Made by a program: the position numbers and the translations under genes | The notes under the pieces: generated by a model | The model's input: only the letters and a program-made list of their open reading frames with translations | Database searches by the model: none | Told to the model about the DNA's origin: nothing | DNA from: Haematobia irritans | Taxonomy: Eukaryota > Arthropoda > Insecta > Diptera > Muscidae | DNA length: 64,000 nt | Direction: 5' to 3' | Assembly (NCBI RefSeq): GCF_050003625.1 | Contig: NC_134397.1 | Span: 281,410,431-281,474,430, forward strand | Part shown: piece by piece, positions 9,601 to 24,200 of the stretch | How positions within the stretch are numbered: the first letter of the stretch is position 1 | How the letters are laid out: the number at the start of each line of letters is the position of its first letter

Positions 9601-12600
9601 CGATCTAGCCCTGGCTGTCCGTCCGTCTGATCATATCTCTGTCCGTATGTCGTTGTTATCTATTTGCATTTTTGTTCATACGACAGAGGTCGCAATTTTT
9701 ATCCGATTTTCATGAAATTTGGCTTAGAGTAGTCTTTGTTGGACAAAGATGAACGCTATTCGATTTTGGAAAAAATCAGATGACATTTTGTGTCGCCAAA
9801 TTTGCATGCAAAAAAGACACTATTATCGGCATATATTAATCGATTTTATTGTAATTTGCCGCATATTTATTACACATTCTTGCTTTATTTCTTCTTCTTT
9901 GTTCGTGTTATTTGTTGTTTTATGCAAAAAGTGTTGCCATCAATCATAATCATATGACAAAAAAATGTAATTTTTTACAGGTGTTTTTTTGTGATCGCCG
10001 TCGGGTTTTTTCTTATATATATATATTGTATATTGCGACAAGATCGGGGGGAATGTTGACCCGATTTGACGTGTTTTGAGGGTTTTAGCGGCATTTGTGA
10101 GAAAAAATTTCGAGTTTGTACATCGTCAATGCCGATAATAATGTAATAAATTCATACGTGTTCAGGGTATAATAAAATTGATTTGTGTGAGATGGTGAAT
10201 AGCACAACTAGTTGTCCTCGAGTCCAAGTTTAATATATGGATCGATTCAGAATCATCCGTTGAGTCGATCTAGCCCTGGCTGTCCGTCCGTCTGATCATA
10301 TCTCTGTCCGTATGTCGTTGTTATCTATTTGCATTTTTGTTCATACGACAGAGGTCGCAATTTTTATCCGATTTTCATGAAATTTGGCTTAGAGTAGTCT
10401 TTGTTGGACAAAGATGAACGCTATTAGATTTTGGAAAAAATCAGATGACATTTTGTGTCGCCAAATTTGCATGCAAAAAAGACACTATTATCGGCATATA
10501 TTAATCGATTTTATTGTAATTTGCCGCATATTTATTACACATTCTTGCTTTATTTCTTCTTCTTTGTTCGTGTTATTTGTTGTTTTATGCAAAAAGTGTT
10601 GCCATCAATCATAATCATATGACAAAAAAATGTAATTTTTTACAGGTGTTTTTTTGTGATCGCCGTCGGGTTTTTTCTTATATATATATATTGTATATTG
10701 CGACAAGATCGGGGGGAATGTTGACCCGATTTGACGTGTTTTGAGGGTTTTAGCGGCATTTGTGAGAAAAAATTTCGAGTTTGTACATCGTCAATGCCGA
10801 TAATAATGTAATAAATTCATACGTGTTCAGGGTATAATAAAATTGATTTGTGTGAGATGGTGAATAGCACAACTAGTTGTCCTCGAGTCCAAGTTTAATA
10901 TATGGATCGATTCAGAATCATCCGTTGAGTCGATCTAGCCCTGGCTGTCCGTCCGTCTGATCATATCTCTGTCCGTATGTCGTTGTTATCTATTTGCATT
11001 TTTGTTCATACGACAGAGGTCGCAATTTTTATCCGATTTTCATGAAATTTGGCTTAGAGTAGTCTTTGTTGGACAAAGATGAACGCTATTCGATTTTGGA
11101 AAAAATCAGATGACATTTTGTGTCGCCAAATTTGCATGCAAAAAAGACACTATTATCGGCATATATTAATCGATTTTATTGTAATTTGCCGCATATTTAT
11201 TACACATTCTTGCTTTATTTCTTCTTCTTTGTTCGTGTTATTTGTTGTTTTATGCAAAAAGTGTTGCCATCAATCATAATCATATGACAAAAAAATGTAA
11301 TTTTTTACAGGTGTTTTTTTGTGATCGCCGTCGGGTTTTTTCTTATATATATATATTGTATATTGCGACAAGATCGGGGGGAATGTTGACCCGATTTGAC
11401 GTGTTTTGAGGGTTTTAGCGGCATTTGTGAGAAAAAATTTCGAGTTTGTACATCGTCAATGCCGATAATAATGTAATAAATTCATACGTGTTCAGGGTAT
11501 AATAAAATTGATTTGTGTGAGATGGTGAATAGCACAACTAGTTGTCCTCGAGTCCAAGTTTAATATATGGATCGATTCAGAATCATCCGTTGAGTCGATC
11601 TAGCCCTGGCTGTCCGTCCGTCTGATCATATCTCTGTCCGTATGTCGTTGTTATCTATTTGCATTTTTGTTCATACGACAGAGGTCGCAATTTTTATCCG
11701 ATTTTCATGAAATTTGGCTTAGAGTAGTCTTTGTTGGACAAAGATGAACGCTATTAGATTTTGGAAAAAATCAGATGACATTTTGTGTCGCCAAATTTGC
11801 ATGCAAAAAAGACACTATTATCGGCATATATTAATCGATTTTATTGTAATTTGCCGCATATTTATTACACATTCTTGCTTTATTTCTTCTTCTTTGTTCG
11901 TGTTATTTGTTGTTTTATGCAAAAAGTGTTGCCATCAATCATAATCATATGACAAAAAAATGTAATTTTTTACAGGTGTTTTTTTGTGATCGCCGTCGGG
12001 TTTTTTCTTATATATATATATTGTATATTGCGACAAGATCGGGGGGAATGTTGACCCGATTTGACGTGTTTTGAGGGTTTTAGCGGCATTTGTGAGAAAA
12101 AATTTCGAGTTTGTACATCGTCAATGCCGATAATAATGTAATAAATTCATACGTGTTCAGGGTATAATAAAATTGATTTGTGTGAGATGGTGAATAGCAC
12201 AACTAGTTGTCCTCGAGTCCAAGTTTAATATATGGATCGATTCAGAATCATCCGTTGAGTCGATCTAGCCCTGGCTGTCCGTCCGTCTGATCATATCTCT
12301 GTCCGTATGTCGTTGTTATCTATTTGCATTTTTGTTCATACGACAGAGGTCGCAATTTTTATCCGATTTTCATGAAATTTGGCTTAGAGTAGTCTTTGTT
12401 GGACAAAGATGAACGCTATTCGATTTTGGAAAAAATCAGATGACATTTTGTGTCGCCAAATTTGCATGCAAAAAAGACACTATTATCGGCATATATTAAT
12501 CGATTTTATTGTAATTTGCCGCATATTTATTACACATTCTTGCTTTATTTCTTCTTCTTTGTTCGTGTTATTTGTTGTTTTATGCAAAAAGTGTTGCCAT

Positions 12601-15295
12601 CAATCATAATCATATGACAAAAAAATGTAATTTTTTACAGGTGTTTTTTTGTGATCGCCGTCGGGTTTTTTCTTATATATATATATTGTATATTGCGACA
12701 AGATCGGGGGGAATGTTGACCCGATTTGACGTGTTTTGAGGGTTTTAGCGGCATTTGTGAGAAAAAATTTCGAGTTTGTACATCGTCAATGCCGATAATA
12801 ATGTAATAAATTCATACGTGTTCAGGGTATAATAAAATTGATTTGTGTGAGATGGTGAATAGCACAACTAGTTGTCCTCGAGTCCAAGTTTAATATATGG
12901 ATCGATTCAGAATCATCCGTTGAGTCGATCTAGCCCTGGCTGTCCGTCCGTCTGATCATATCTCTGTCCGTATGTCGTTGTTATCTATTTGCATTTTTGT
13001 TCATACGACAGAGGTCGCAATTTTTATCCGATTTTCATGAAATTTGGCTTAGAGTAGTCTTTGTTGGACAAAGATGAACGCTATTAGATTTTGGAAAAAA
13101 TCAGATGACATTTTGTGTCGCCAAATTTGCATGCAAAAAAGACACTATTATCGGCATATATTAATCGATTTTATTGTAATTTGCCGCATATTTATTACAC
13201 ATTCTTGCTTTATTTCTTCTTCTTTGTTCGTGTTATTTGTTGTTTTATGCAAAAAGTGTTGCCATCAATCATAATCATATGACAAAAAAATGTAATTTTT
13301 TACAGGTGTTTTTTTGTGATCGCCGTCGGGTTTTTTCTTATATATATATATTGTATATTGCGACAAGATCGGGGGGAATGTTGACCCGATTTGACGTGTT
13401 TTGAGGGTTTTAGCGGCATTTGTGAGAAAAAATTTCGAGTTTGTACATCGTCAATGCCGATAATAATGTAATAAATTCATACGTGTTCAGGGTATAATAA
13501 AATTGATTTGTGTGAGATGGTGAATAGCACAACTAGTTGTCCTCGAGTCCAAGTTTAATATATGGATCGATTCAGAATCATCCGTTGAGTCGATCTAGCC
13601 CTGGCTGTCCGTCCGTCTGATCATATCTCTGTCCGTATGTCGTTGTTATCTATTTGCATTTTTGTTCATACGACAGAGGTCGCAATTTTTATCCGATTTT
13701 CATGAAATTTGGCTTAGAGTAGTCTTTGTTGGACAAAGATGAACGCTATTCGATTTTGGAAAAAATCAGATGACATTTTGTGTCGCCAAATTTGCATGCA
13801 AAAAAGACACTATTATCGGCATATATTAATCGATTTTATTGTAATTTGCCGCATATTTATTACACATTCTTGCTTTATTTCTTCTTCTTTGTTCGTGTTA
13901 TTTGTTGTTTTATGCAAAAAGTGTTGCCATCAATCATAATCATATGACAAAAAAATGTAATTTTTTACAGGTGTTTTTTTGTGATCGCCGTCGGGTTTTT
14001 TCTTATATATATATATTGTATATTGCGACAAGATCGGGGGGAATGTTGACCCGATTTGACGTGTTTTGAGGGTTTTAGCGGCATTTGTGAGAAAAAATTT
14101 CGAGTTTGTACATCGTCAATGCCGATAATAATGTAATAAATTCATACGTGTTCAGGGTATAATAAAATTGATTTGTGTGAGATGGTGAATAGCACAACTA
14201 GTTGTCCTCGAGTCCAAGTTTAATATATGGATCGATTCAGAATCATCCGTTGAGTCGATCTAGCCCTGGCTGTCCGTCCGTCTGATCATATCTCTGTCCG
14301 TATGTCGTTGTTATCTATTTGCATTTTTGTTCATACGACAGAGGTCGCAATTTTTATCCGATTTTCATGAAATTTGGCTTAGAGTAGTCTTTGTTGGACA
14401 AAGATGAACGCTATTAGATTTTGGAAAAAATCAGATGACATTTTGTGTCGCCAAATTTGCATGCAAAAAAGACACTATTATCGGCATATATTAATCGATT
14501 TTATTGTAATTTGCCGCATATTTATTACACATTCTTGCTTTATTTCTTCTTCTTTGTTCGTGTTATTTGTTGTTTTATGCAAAAAGTGTTGCCATCAATC
14601 ATAATCATATGACAAAAAAATGTAATTTTTTACAGGTGTTTTTTTGTGATCGCCGTCGGGTTTTTTCTTATATATATATATTGTATATTGCGACAAGATC
14701 GGGGGGAATGTTGACCCGATTTGACGTGTTTTGAGGGTTTTAGCGGCATTTGTGAGAAAAAATTTCGAGTTTGTACATCGTCAATGCCGATAATAATGTA
14801 ATAAATTCATACGTGTTCAGGGTATAATAAAATTGATTTGTGTGAGATGGTGAATAGCACAACTAGTTGTCCTCGAGTCCAAGTTTAATATATGGATCGA
14901 TTCAGAATCATCCGTTGAGTCGATCTAGCCCTGGCTGTCCGTCCGTCTGATCATATCTCTGTCCGTATGTCGTTGTTATCTATTTGCATTTTTGTTCATA
15001 CGACAGAGGTCGCAATTTTTATCCGATTTTCATGAAATTTGGCTTAGAGTAGTCTTTGTTGGACAAAGATGAACGCTATTCGATTTTGGAAAAAATCAGA
15101 TGACATTTTGTGTCGCCAAATTTGCATGCAAAAAAGACACTATTATCGGCATATATTAATCGATTTTATTGTAATTTGCCGCATATTTATTACACATTCT
15201 TGCTTTATTTCTTCTTCTTTGTTCGTGTTATTTGTTGTTTTATGCAAAAAGTGTTGCCATCAATCATAATCATATGACAAAAAAATGTAATTTTT
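6651..15295 (+). repeat. Array segment, copies 11-23, strictly alternating C/A dimer
   Basis: Thirteen 665-bp copies in which position 451 alternates without exception: odd-numbered copies 11, 13, 15, 17, 19, 21 and 23 carry C, and even-numbered copies 12-22 carry A. This makes the working period here 1330 bp, a two-monomer higher-order unit. The alternation breaks on both sides, since copy 10 and copy 24 are both C. All copies have (TA)6. Confidence 0.88.
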
Positions 15296-18200
15296 TACAG
15301 GTGTTTTTTTGTGATCGCCGTCGGGTTTTTTCTTATATATATATATTGTATATTGCGACAAGATCGGGGGGAATGTTGACCCGATTTGACGTGTTTTGAG
15401 GGTTTTAGCGGCATTTGTGAGAAAAAATTTCGAGTTTGTACATCGTCAATGCCGATAATAATGTAATAAATTCATACGTGTTCAGGGTATAATAAAATTG
15501 ATTTGTGTGAGATGGTGAATAGCACAACTAGTTGTCCTCGAGTCCAAGTTTAATATATGGATCGATTCAGAATCATCCGTTGAGTCGATCTAGCCCTGGC
15601 TGTCCGTCCGTCTGATCATATCTCTGTCCGTATGTCGTTGTTATCTATTTGCATTTTTGTTCATACGACAGAGGTCGCAATTTTTATCCGATTTTCATGA
15701 AATTTGGCTTAGAGTAGTCTTTGTTGGACAAAGATGAACGCTATTCGATTTTGGAAAAAATCAGATGACATTTTGTGTCGCCAAATTTGCATGCAAAAAA
15801 GACACTATTATCGGCATATATTAATCGATTTTATTGTAATTTGCCGCATATTTATTACACATTCTTGCTTTATTTCTTCTTCTTTGTTCGTGTTATTTGT
15901 TGTTTTATGCAAAAAGTGTTGCCATCAATCATAATCATATGACAAAAAAATGTAATTTTTTACAGGTGTTTTTTTGTGATCGCCGTCGGGTTTTTTCTTA
16001 TATATATATATTGTATATTGCGACAAGATCGGGGGGAATGTTGACCCGATTTGACGTGTTTTGAGGGTTTTAGCGGCATTTGTGAGAAAAAATTTCGAGT
16101 TTGTACATCGTCAATGCCGATAATAATGTAATAAATTCATACGTGTTCAGGGTATAATAAAATTGATTTGTGTGAGATGGTGAATAGCACAACTAGTTGT
16201 CCTCGAGTCCAAGTTTAATATATGGATCGATTCAGAATCATCCGTTGAGTCGATCTAGCCCTGGCTGTCCGTCCGTCTGATCATATCTCTGTCCGTATGT
16301 CGTTGTTATCTATTTGCATTTTTGTTCATACGACAGAGGTCGCAATTTTTATCCGATTTTCATGAAATTTGGCTTAGAGTAGTCTTTGTTGGACAAAGAT
16401 GAACGCTATTAGATTTTGGAAAAAATCAGATGACATTTTGTGTCGCCAAATTTGCATGCAAAAAAGACACTATTATCGGCATATATTAATCGATTTTATT
16501 GTAATTTGCCGCATATTTATTACACATTCTTGCTTTATTTCTTCTTCTTTGTTCGTGTTATTTGTTGTTTTATGCAAAAAGTGTTGCCATCAATCATAAT
16601 CATATGACAAAAAAATGTAATTTTTTACAGGTGTTTTTTTGTGATCGCCGTCGGGTTTTTTCTTATATATATATATTGTATATTGCGACAAGATCGGGGG
16701 GAATGTTGACCCGATTTGACGTGTTTTGAGGGTTTTAGCGGCATTTGTGAGAAAAAATTTCGAGTTTGTACATCGTCAATGCCGATAATAATGTAATAAA
16801 TTCATACGTGTTCAGGGTATAATAAAATTGATTTGTGTGAGATGGTGAATAGCACAACTAGTTGTCCTCGAGTCCAAGTTTAATATATGGATCGATTCAG
16901 AATCATCCGTTGAGTCGATCTAGCCCTGGCTGTCCGTCCGTCTGATCATATCTCTGTCCGTATGTCGTTGTTATCTATTTGCATTTTTGTTCATACGACA
17001 GAGGTCGCAATTTTTATCCGATTTTCATGAAATTTGGCTTAGAGTAGTCTTTGTTGGACAAAGATGAACGCTATTAGATTTTGGAAAAAATCAGATGACA
17101 TTTTGTGTCGCCAAATTTGCATGCAAAAAAGACACTATTATCGGCATATATTAATCGATTTTATTGTAATTTGCCGCATATTTATTACACATTCTTGCTT
17201 TATTTCTTCTTCTTTGTTCGTGTTATTTGTTGTTTTATGCAAAAAGTGTTGCCATCAATCATAATCATATGACAAAAAAATGTAATTTTTTACAGGTGTT
17301 TTTTTGTGATCGCCGTCGGGTTTTTTCTTATATATATATATTGTATATTGCGACAAGATCGGGGGGAATGTTGACCCGATTTGACGTGTTTTGAGGGTTT
17401 TAGCGGCATTTGTGAGAAAAAATTTCGAGTTTGTACATCGTCAATGCCGATAATAATGTAATAAATTCATACGTGTTCAGGGTATAATAAAATTGATTTG
17501 TGTGAGATGGTGAATAGCACAACTAGTTGTCCTCGAGTCCAAGTTTAATATATGGATCGATTCAGAATCATCCGTTGAGTCGATCTAGCCCTGGCTGTCC
17601 GTCCGTCTGATCATATCTCTGTCCGTATGTCGTTGTTATCTATTTGCATTTTTGTTCATACGACAGAGGTCGCAATTTTTATCCGATTTTCATGAAATTT
17701 GGCTTAGAGTAGTCTTTGTTGGACAAAGATGAACGCTATTAGATTTTGGAAAAAATCAGATGACATTTTGTGTCGCCAAATTTGCATGCAAAAAAGACAC
17801 TATTATCGGCATATATTAATCGATTTTATTGTAATTTGCCGCATATTTATTACACATTCTTGCTTTATTTCTTCTTCTTTGTTCGTGTTATTTGTTGTTT
17901 TATGCAAAAAGTGTTGCCATCAATCATAATCATATGACAAAAAAATGTAATTTTTTACAGGTGTTTTTTTGTGATCGCCGTCGGGTTTTTTCTTATATAT
18001 ATATATTGTATATTGCGACAAGATCGGGGGGAATGTTGACCCGATTTGACGTGTTTTGAGGGTTTTAGCGGCATTTGTGAGAAAAAATTTCGAGTTTGTA
18101 CATCGTCAATGCCGATAATAATGTAATAAATTCATACGTGTTCAGGGTATAATAAAATTGATTTGTGTGAGATGGTGAATAGCACAACTAGTTGTCCTCG

Positions 18201-21200
18201 AGTCCAAGTTTAATATATGGATCGATTCAGAATCATCCGTTGAGTCGATCTAGCCCTGGCTGTCCGTCCGTCTGATCATATCTCTGTCCGTATGTCGTTG
18301 TTATCTATTTGCATTTTTGTTCATACGACAGAGGTCGCAATTTTTATCCGATTTTCATGAAATTTGGCTTAGAGTAGTCTTTGTTGGACAAAGATGAACG
18401 CTATTAGATTTTGGAAAAAATCAGATGACATTTTGTGTCGCCAAATTTGCATGCAAAAAAGACACTATTATCGGCATATATTAATCGATTTTATTGTAAT
18501 TTGCCGCATATTTATTACACATTCTTGCTTTATTTCTTCTTCTTTGTTCGTGTTATTTGTTGTTTTATGCAAAAAGTGTTGCCATCAATCATAATCATAT
18601 GACAAAAAAATGTAATTTTTTACAGGTGTTTTTTTGTGATCGCCGTCGGGTTTTTTCTTATATATATATATTGTATATTGCGACAAGATCGGGGGGAATG
18701 TTGACCCGATTTGACGTGTTTTGAGGGTTTTAGCGGCATTTGTGAGAAAAAATTTCGAGTTTGTACATCGTCAATGCCGATAATAATGTAATAAATTCAT
18801 ACGTGTTCAGGGTATAATAAAATTGATTTGTGTGAGATGGTGAATAGCACAACTAGTTGTCCTCGAGTCCAAGTTTAATATATGGATCGATTCAGAATCA
18901 TCCGTTGAGTCGATCTAGCCCTGGCTGTCCGTCCGTCTGATCATATCTCTGTCCGTATGTCGTTGTTATCTATTTGCATTTTTGTTCATACGACAGAGGT
19001 CGCAATTTTTATCCGATTTTCATGAAATTTGGCTTAGAGTAGTCTTTGTTGGACAAAGATGAACGCTATTAGATTTTGGAAAAAATCAGATGACATTTTG
19101 TGTCGCCAAATTTGCATGCAAAAAAGACACTATTATCGGCATATATTAATCGATTTTATTGTAATTTGCCGCATATTTATTACACATTCTTGCTTTATTT
19201 CTTCTTCTTTGTTCGTGTTATTTGTTGTTTTATGCAAAAAGTGTTGCCATCAATCATAATCATATGACAAAAAAATGTAATTTTTTACAGGTGTTTTTTT
19301 GTGATCGCCGTCGGGTTTTTTCTTATATATATATATTGTATATTGCGACAAGATCGGGGGGAATGTTGACCCGATTTGACGTGTTTTGAGGGTTTTAGCG
19401 GCATTTGTGAGAAAAAATTTCGAGTTTGTACATCGTCAATGCCGATAATAATGTAATAAATTCATACGTGTTCAGGGTATAATAAAATTGATTTGTGTGA
19501 GATGGTGAATAGCACAACTAGTTGTCCTCGAGTCCAAGTTTAATATATGGATCGATTCAGAATCATCCGTTGAGTCGATCTAGCCCTGGCTGTCCGTCCG
19601 TCTGATCATATCTCTGTCCGTATGTCGTTGTTATCTATTTGCATTTTTGTTCATACGACAGAGGTCGCAATTTTTATCCGATTTTCATGAAATTTGGCTT
19701 AGAGTAGTCTTTGTTGGACAAAGATGAACGCTATTCGATTTTGGAAAAAATCAGATGACATTTTGTGTCGCCAAATTTGCATGCAAAAAAGACACTATTA
19801 TCGGCATATATTAATCGATTTTATTGTAATTTGCCGCATATTTATTACACATTCTTGCTTTATTTCTTCTTCTTTGTTCGTGTTATTTGTTGTTTTATGC
19901 AAAAAGTGTTGCCATCAATCATAATCATATGACAAAAAAATGTAATTTTTTACAGGTGTTTTTTTGTGATCGCCGTCGGGTTTTTTCTTATATATATATA
20001 TTGTATATTGCGACAAGATCGGGGGGAATGTTGACCCGATTTGACGTGTTTTGAGGGTTTTAGCGGCATTTGTGAGAAAAAATTTCGAGTTTGTACATCG
20101 TCAATGCCGATAATAATGTAATAAATTCATACGTGTTCAGGGTATAATAAAATTGATTTGTGTGAGATGGTGAATAGCACAACTAGTTGTCCTCGAGTCC
20201 AAGTTTAATATATGGATCGATTCAGAATCATCCGTTGAGTCGATCTAGCCCTGGCTGTCCGTCCGTCTGATCATATCTCTGTCCGTATGTCGTTGTTATC
20301 TATTTGCATTTTTGTTCATACGACAGAGGTCGCAATTTTTATCCGATTTTCATGAAATTTGGCTTAGAGTAGTCTTTGTTGGACAAAGATGAACGCTATT
20401 CGATTTTGGAAAAAATCAGATGACATTTTGTGTCGCCAAATTTGCATGCAAAAAAGACACTATTATCGGCATATATTAATCGATTTTATTGTAATTTGCC
20501 GCATATTTATTACACATTCTTGCTTTATTTCTTCTTCTTTGTTCGTGTTATTTGTTGTTTTATGCAAAAAGTGTTGCCATCAATCATAATCATATGACAA
20601 AAAAATGTAATTTTTTACAGGTGTTTTTTTGTGATCGCCGTCGGGTTTTTTCTTATATATATATATTGTATATTGCGACAAGATCGGGGGGAATGTTGAC
20701 CCGATTTGACGTGTTTTGAGGGTTTTAGCGGCATTTGTGAGAAAAAATTTCGAGTTTGTACATCGTCAATGCCGATAATAATGTAATAAATTCATACGTG
20801 TTCAGGGTATAATAAAATTGATTTGTGTGAGATGGTGAATAGCACAACTAGTTGTCCTCGAGTCCAAGTTTAATATATGGATCGATTCAGAATCATCCGT
20901 TGAGTCGATCTAGCCCTGGCTGTCCGTCCGTCTGATCATATCTCTGTCCGTATGTCGTTGTTATCTATTTGCATTTTTGTTCATACGACAGAGGTCGCAA
21001 TTTTTATCCGATTTTCATGAAATTTGGCTTAGAGTAGTCTTTGTTGGACAAAGATGAACGCTATTCGATTTTGGAAAAAATCAGATGACATTTTGTGTCG
21101 CCAAATTTGCATGCAAAAAAGACACTATTATCGGCATATATTAATCGATTTTATTGTAATTTGCCGCATATTTATTACACATTCTTGCTTTATTTCTTCT

Positions 21201-24200
21201 TCTTTGTTCGTGTTATTTGTTGTTTTATGCAAAAAGTGTTGCCATCAATCATAATCATATGACAAAAAAATGTAATTTTTTACAGGTGTTTTTTTGTGAT
21301 CGCCGTCGGGTTTTTTCTTATATATATATATTGTATATTGCGACAAGATCGGGGGGAATGTTGACCCGATTTGACGTGTTTTGAGGGTTTTAGCGGCATT
21401 TGTGAGAAAAAATTTCGAGTTTGTACATCGTCAATGCCGATAATAATGTAATAAATTCATACGTGTTCAGGGTATAATAAAATTGATTTGTGTGAGATGG
21501 TGAATAGCACAACTAGTTGTCCTCGAGTCCAAGTTTAATATATGGATCGATTCAGAATCATCCGTTGAGTCGATCTAGCCCTGGCTGTCCGTCCGTCTGA
21601 TCATATCTCTGTCCGTATGTCGTTGTTATCTATTTGCATTTTTGTTCATACGACAGAGGTCGCAATTTTTATCCGATTTTCATGAAATTTGGCTTAGAGT
21701 AGTCTTTGTTGGACAAAGATGAACGCTATTAGATTTTGGAAAAAATCAGATGACATTTTGTGTCGCCAAATTTGCATGCAAAAAAGACACTATTATCGGC
21801 ATATATTAATCGATTTTATTGTAATTTGCCGCATATTTATTACACATTCTTGCTTTATTTCTTCTTCTTTGTTCGTGTTATTTGTTGTTTTATGCAAAAA
21901 GTGTTGCCATCAATCATAATCATATGACAAAAAAATGTAATTTTTTACAGGTGTTTTTTTGTGATCGCCGTCGGGTTTTTTCTTATATATATATATTGTA
22001 TATTGCGACAAGATCGGGGGGAATGTTGACCCGATTTGACGTGTTTTGAGGGTTTTAGCGGCATTTGTGAGAAAAAATTTCGAGTTTGTACATCGTCAAT
22101 GCCGATAATAATGTAATAAATTCATACGTGTTCAGGGTATAATAAAATTGATTTGTGTGAGATGGTGAATAGCACAACTAGTTGTCCTCGAGTCCAAGTT
22201 TAATATATGGATCGATTCAGAATCATCCGTTGAGTCGATCTAGCCCTGGCTGTCCGTCCGTCTGATCATATCTCTGTCCGTATGTCGTTGTTATCTATTT
22301 GCATTTTTGTTCATACGACAGAGGTCGCAATTTTTATCCGATTTTCATGAAATTTGGCTTAGAGTAGTCTTTGTTGGACAAAGATGAACGCTATTAGATT
22401 TTGGAAAAAATCAGATGACATTTTGTGTCGCCAAATTTGCATGCAAAAAAGACACTATTATCGGCATATATTAATCGATTTTATTGTAATTTGCCGCATA
22501 TTTATTACACATTCTTGCTTTATTTCTTCTTCTTTGTTCGTGTTATTTGTTGTTTTATGCAAAAAGTGTTGCCATCAATCATAATCATATGACAAAAAAA
22601 TGTAATTTTTTACAGGTGTTTTTTTGTGATCGCCGTCGGGTTTTTTCTTATATATATATATTGTATATTGCGACAAGATCGGGGGGAATGTTGACCCGAT
22701 TTGACGTGTTTTGAGGGTTTTAGCGGCATTTGTGAGAAAAAATTTCGAGTTTGTACATCGTCAATGCCGATAATAATGTAATAAATTCATACGTGTTCAG
22801 GGTATAATAAAATTGATTTGTGTGAGATGGTGAATAGCACAACTAGTTGTCCTCGAGTCCAAGTTTAATATATGGATCGATTCAGAATCATCCGTTGAGT
22901 CGATCTAGCCCTGGCTGTCCGTCCGTCTGATCATATCTCTGTCCGTATGTCGTTGTTATCTATTTGCATTTTTGTTCATACGACAGAGGTCGCAATTTTT
23001 ATCCGATTTTCATGAAATTTGGCTTAGAGTAGTCTTTGTTGGACAAAGATGAACGCTATTAGATTTTGGAAAAAATCAGATGACATTTTGTGTCGCCAAA
23101 TTTGCATGCAAAAAAGACACTATTATCGGCATATATTAATCGATTTTATTGTAATTTGCCGCATATTTATTACACATTCTTGCTTTATTTCTTCTTCTTT
23201 GTTCGTGTTATTTGTTGTTTTATGCAAAAAGTGTTGCCATCAATCATAATCATATGACAAAAAAATGTAATTTTTTACAGGTGTTTTTTTGTGATCGCCG
23301 TCGGGTTTTTTCTTATATATATATATTGTATATTGCGACAAGATCGGGGGGAATGTTGACCCGATTTGACGTGTTTTGAGGGTTTTAGCGGCATTTGTGA
23401 GAAAAAATTTCGAGTTTGTACATCGTCAATGCCGATAATAATGTAATAAATTCATACGTGTTCAGGGTATAATAAAATTGATTTGTGTGAGATGGTGAAT
23501 AGCACAACTAGTTGTCCTCGAGTCCAAGTTTAATATATGGATCGATTCAGAATCATCCGTTGAGTCGATCTAGCCCTGGCTGTCCGTCCGTCTGATCATA
23601 TCTCTGTCCGTATGTCGTTGTTATCTATTTGCATTTTTGTTCATACGACAGAGGTCGCAATTTTTATCCGATTTTCATGAAATTTGGCTTAGAGTAGTCT
23701 TTGTTGGACAAAGATGAACGCTATTCGATTTTGGAAAAAATCAGATGACATTTTGTGTCGCCAAATTTGCATGCAAAAAAGACACTATTATCGGCATATA
23801 TTAATCGATTTTATTGTAATTTGCCGCATATTTATTACACATTCTTGCTTTATTTCTTCTTCTTTGTTCGTGTTATTTGTTGTTTTATGCAAAAAGTGTT
23901 GCCATCAATCATAATCATATGACAAAAAAATGTAATTTTTTACAGGTGTTTTTTTGTGATCGCCGTCGGGTTTTTTCTTATATATATATATTGTATATTG
24001 CGACAAGATCGGGGGGAATGTTGACCCGATTTGACGTGTTTTGAGGGTTTTAGCGGCATTTGTGAGAAAAAATTTCGAGTTTGTACATCGTCAATGCCGA
24101 TAATAATGTAATAAATTCATACGTGTTCAGGGTATAATAAAATTGATTTGTGTGAGATGGTGAATAGCACAACTAGTTGTCCTCGAGTCCAAGTTTAATA

